Of a stretch of DNA of 7,399 nt, positions 6,083 to 7,399 are shown one piece after another; position 1 is the stretch's first letter; each line of letters begins with the position of its first letter. The stretch covers positions 1 through 7,399 of the forward strand of contig JAJRWO010000305.1 in NCBI GenBank assembly GCA_024276775.1. The letters run 5' to 3'. Position numbers and translations under genes: made by a program. The notes beneath the pieces are model-generated. The model ran no database searches and was not told where the DNA came from. It saw nothing but the letters and a program-made list of their open reading frames with translations. The stretch is from Gammaproteobacteria bacterium (lineage in GTDB: Bacteria > Pseudomonadota > Gammaproteobacteria > Tenderiales > Tenderiaceae).

Positions 6083-6385
6083 ATGGCCGCATTTAAATGC
6101 CCTCACTGCCATGAAGAGACCCTTTCACTGAAAGACAAATACCGCCTCGGTTGGTGGGCCACGATCAATTGTCAGCAGTGTGATGGCCGAGTGACTGCTT
6201 TCCCTTGGACATTGATGGTGATTAGCATGCTCTATCTCTGGAACCTGATGTGGTGGGTTGGGCTGGTCCATTTCAAGCATAGCTATCACTACCTTGGTTA
6301 TTTACTGGTCTGCTGGATATTGCTCGATCTGCTTAATATCTATTTCATGCCGCTGTGCCGGCTGAAGAAAAAGATCCCAGGCTAA
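6083..6385 (+). CDS. Small zinc-ribbon membrane protein, function unknown
   Basis: The 100-residue product opens with CPHC (6-9), followed after 20 residues by CQQC (30-33), a four-cysteine zinc-ribbon pattern. Two membrane segments follow (about 43-64, rich in Trp, Leu and Met, and about 70-92), with a charged connector KHSYHY and a basic tail CRLKKK. The positive-inside rule puts both the zinc ribbon and the tail in the cytoplasm, as a membrane hairpin. Such proteins are often annotated only as hypothetical. I recognise no named family with certainty. It starts the rightward unit with the sugar kinase gene 6 bp downstream, so the two are probably co-transcribed. The start is supported by the GAGGAG ribosome site and by the early CPHC motif. 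Confidence 0.8.
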   Translation: MAAFKCPHCHEETLSLKDKYRLGWWATINCQQCDGRVTAFPWTLMVISMLYLWNLMWWVGLVHFKHSYHYLGYLLVCWILLDLLNIYFMPLCRLKKKIPG

Positions 6386-6391
6386 ATTGCC

Positions 6392-7294
6392 GTGGCGCAT
6401 ATTTTAGCCATCGGCATTGCCACTCTCGACGTCATCAATAGCGTCAAGGTTTATCCCGCCGAAGATGATGAAATTCGCGCTGTCAGCCAGCGATTATGCC
6501 GTGGCGGGAATGCCACCAACAGCCTCACTGTGCTCAGCCAGCTAGAGCACCAATGCTACTGGGCCGGAGTCTTAGCCGATGAAGCCAATGTCTGCCGCAT
6601 CGAAACTGATCTGAAAAACCACCAGATTAACACCGCCGCCGTATTGAAATTGACAGAAGGCAAGGTACCCACTTCCTACATCACTCATAACCTGAGTAAT
6701 GGTTCACGTACCATTGTCCATTTTCGCGATCTGCCCGAATATCCGTTTAACGAGTTCCAGAAAATAGACCTCAGCCAATTTGACTGGCTGCACTTCGAGG
6801 GTCGTAATGTGGTGGCAACCCGGCAAATGCTGGTGTGGGCAAAACAGCAAGCACCCAATCTACCCTGTTCTGTCGAAATCGAAAAACAGCGCGATGATAT
6901 TGAGGTGCTGTTTGAACTGGCTGATGTGGTGTTTTTTTCCAAGGCATTCGCCCAGGCTCAGGGGCATACAAATGCGCCCTCTTTACTGAATGCCCAGCAA
7001 GCCCAATGCGGCAATGCCAAATTGACCTGTACCTGGGGCGAGTCAGGGGCCTGGGCATTAGATGGAAAGCAAGTGTTACACAGCCCAGCCTTTCCACCGT
7101 CACAACTGATCGATACCCTGGGGGCCGGCGATACCTTCAACGCTGGCATTATTGATGCGTTGGTTCGCGGCCAGGGTCTCGGTACAGCACTGCATTTCGC
7201 TTGCCGTCTAGCGGGACAAAAATGTGGCCAGCAGGGCTTAGACGGCTTAAGAATGGATGCTATATACCCAAAGCGTTTTAAAATCAGGTGTTAA
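6392..7294 (+). CDS. PfkB-family sugar kinase, ketohexokinase-like
   Basis: This 300-residue cytoplasmic carbohydrate kinase belongs to the PfkB/ribokinase family. The N-terminus HILAIGIATLDVIN and CRGGNATNSL (36-45, substrate-side GGN motif) match bacterial proteins annotated as ketohexokinase, which phosphorylate ketoses such as fructose at C1. Other family landmarks are GSRTIVHFRDLPEY (104-117), LHFEGRN (133-139), VEIEKQRDD (161-169) and the C-terminal signature DTLGAGDTFNAG (241-252), with anion hole GAGD 244-247 and D247 the expected catalytic base. The enzyme looks intact; the sugar specificity is not proven. The start is a GTG at 6392, 6 bp after the zinc-ribbon gene, with only a weak AGG about 10 bases upstream, so translational coupling is likely. 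After GLDGL the protein has an extra tail (RMDAIYPKRFKIRC) that I cannot match to the family. Confidence 0.85.
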   Translation: MAHILAIGIATLDVINSVKVYPAEDDEIRAVSQRLCRGGNATNSLTVLSQLEHQCYWAGVLADEANVCRIETDLKNHQINTAAVLKLTEGKVPTSYITHNLSNGSRTIVHFRDLPEYPFNEFQKIDLSQFDWLHFEGRNVVATRQMLVWAKQQAPNLPCSVEIEKQRDDIEVLFELADVVFFSKAFAQAQGHTNAPSLLNAQQAQCGNAKLTCTWGESGAWALDGKQVLHSPAFPPSQLIDTLGAGDTFNAGIIDALVRGQGLGTALHFACRLAGQKCGQQGLDGLRMDAIYPKRFKIRC

Positions 7295-7298
7295 GCTA

Positions 7299-7327
7299 TT
7301 GAAACTTAGAGTGAATTATTTTATCCT
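7299..7327 (+). promoter_or_regulatory. Possible promoter ahead of the right-edge transposase
   Basis: TTGAAA (7299-7304) and TATCCT (7322-7327) are spaced 17 bp apart, 5 of 6 and 4 of 6 matches to sigma-70 elements. A start near 7334 would leave almost no leader before the ATG at 7336, so this is tentative. Confidence 0.22.
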
Positions 7328-7335
7328 TTCAGGCC

Positions 7336-7399
7336 ATGAAAAACTTCCATTTAACTCCAGCGCAAGCTGAAGAATTACGACTGACACATCGTGCTGAAC
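7336..7399 (+). CDS. 5' end of a probable IS630-type transposase, cut by the window edge
   Basis: The last 64 bases open with ATG and encode MKNFHLTPAQAEELRLTHRA, then run off the edge. A start followed by a 'LTP(E/A)Q-x-x-x-LR-x-x-HR' stretch resembles the helix-turn-helix N-terminus of IS630-family transposases. The evidence is only about 21 residues, so another helix-turn-helix protein is possible. CAGG lies close upstream, a weak ribosome site. No catalytic residues are visible. Confidence 0.5.
   Translation, partial: MKNFHLTPAQAEELRLTHRAE

Noticed and set aside
1..7399. Defence system, CRISPR array, toxin-antitoxin pair or phage module
   Set aside because: No repeat-spacer pattern, nuclease, helicase, integrase or toxin-antitoxin pair was seen on either strand. 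The intact genes are metabolic, signalling or envelope genes.

Overview
The window looks like chromosomal DNA of a gammaproteobacterium. The evidence is a stand-alone cysD-cysN sulfate-activation pair, an EAL-HDOD signalling protein, two lipoproteins with classic lipoboxes, AGG-type ribosome-binding sites and TATAAT-type promoters. The genus cannot be fixed from the sequence alone. Transposase pieces lie at both edges: the 5' part of a decayed IS5/IS1182-type transposase at the left, and the first codons of a probable IS630-type transposase at the right. The segment between them reads as ordinary, intact genes, apparently in an insertion-prone neighbourhood.

Layout. Positions 1-249 (minus) hold the transposase remnant, with a 7-bp inverted repeat just upstream of its start. 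Positions 390-1598 (minus) encode a 402-residue EAL-HDOD protein with its own promoter. A strong intrinsic terminator at about 1674-1701 separates it from cysN (1751-3193, minus) and cysD (3207-4121, minus). These encode the GTPase and PP-loop subunits of ATP sulfurylase. The roughly 300 bp upstream of cysD contain a perfect TATAAT, an A/T palindrome over the -35 position, an 11-bp direct repeat, and the terminator of the next operon. Positions 4419-5982 (minus) are a tight three-gene operon: ankyrin-repeat lipoprotein, small lipoprotein of unknown family, and histidine-phosphatase-fold protein, separated by 2 bp at each junction. A 100-bp divergent promoter region (5983-6082) leads rightwards into a small zinc-ribbon membrane protein (6083-6385) and, 6 bp later, a PfkB-family sugar kinase annotated as ketohexokinase-like (6392-7294).

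How the genes work together. cysDN makes adenosine 5'-phosphosulfate from sulfate and ATP, the first step of assimilatory sulfate reduction. No APS kinase is fused to CysN or encoded here. The EAL-HDOD protein probably acts in cyclic-di-GMP signalling. The lipoprotein pair carries different predicted membrane-sorting signals (Asp+2 versus Gly+2), so the two products of one operon may sit in different membranes.

I found no CRISPR array, defence island, RNA gene or clearly novel system. The points most worth a second look are the ankyrin/lipoprotein/phosphatase operon, the zinc-ribbon plus kinase pair, the palindromes over two promoters, and the fold-back arrangement at the transposase start.
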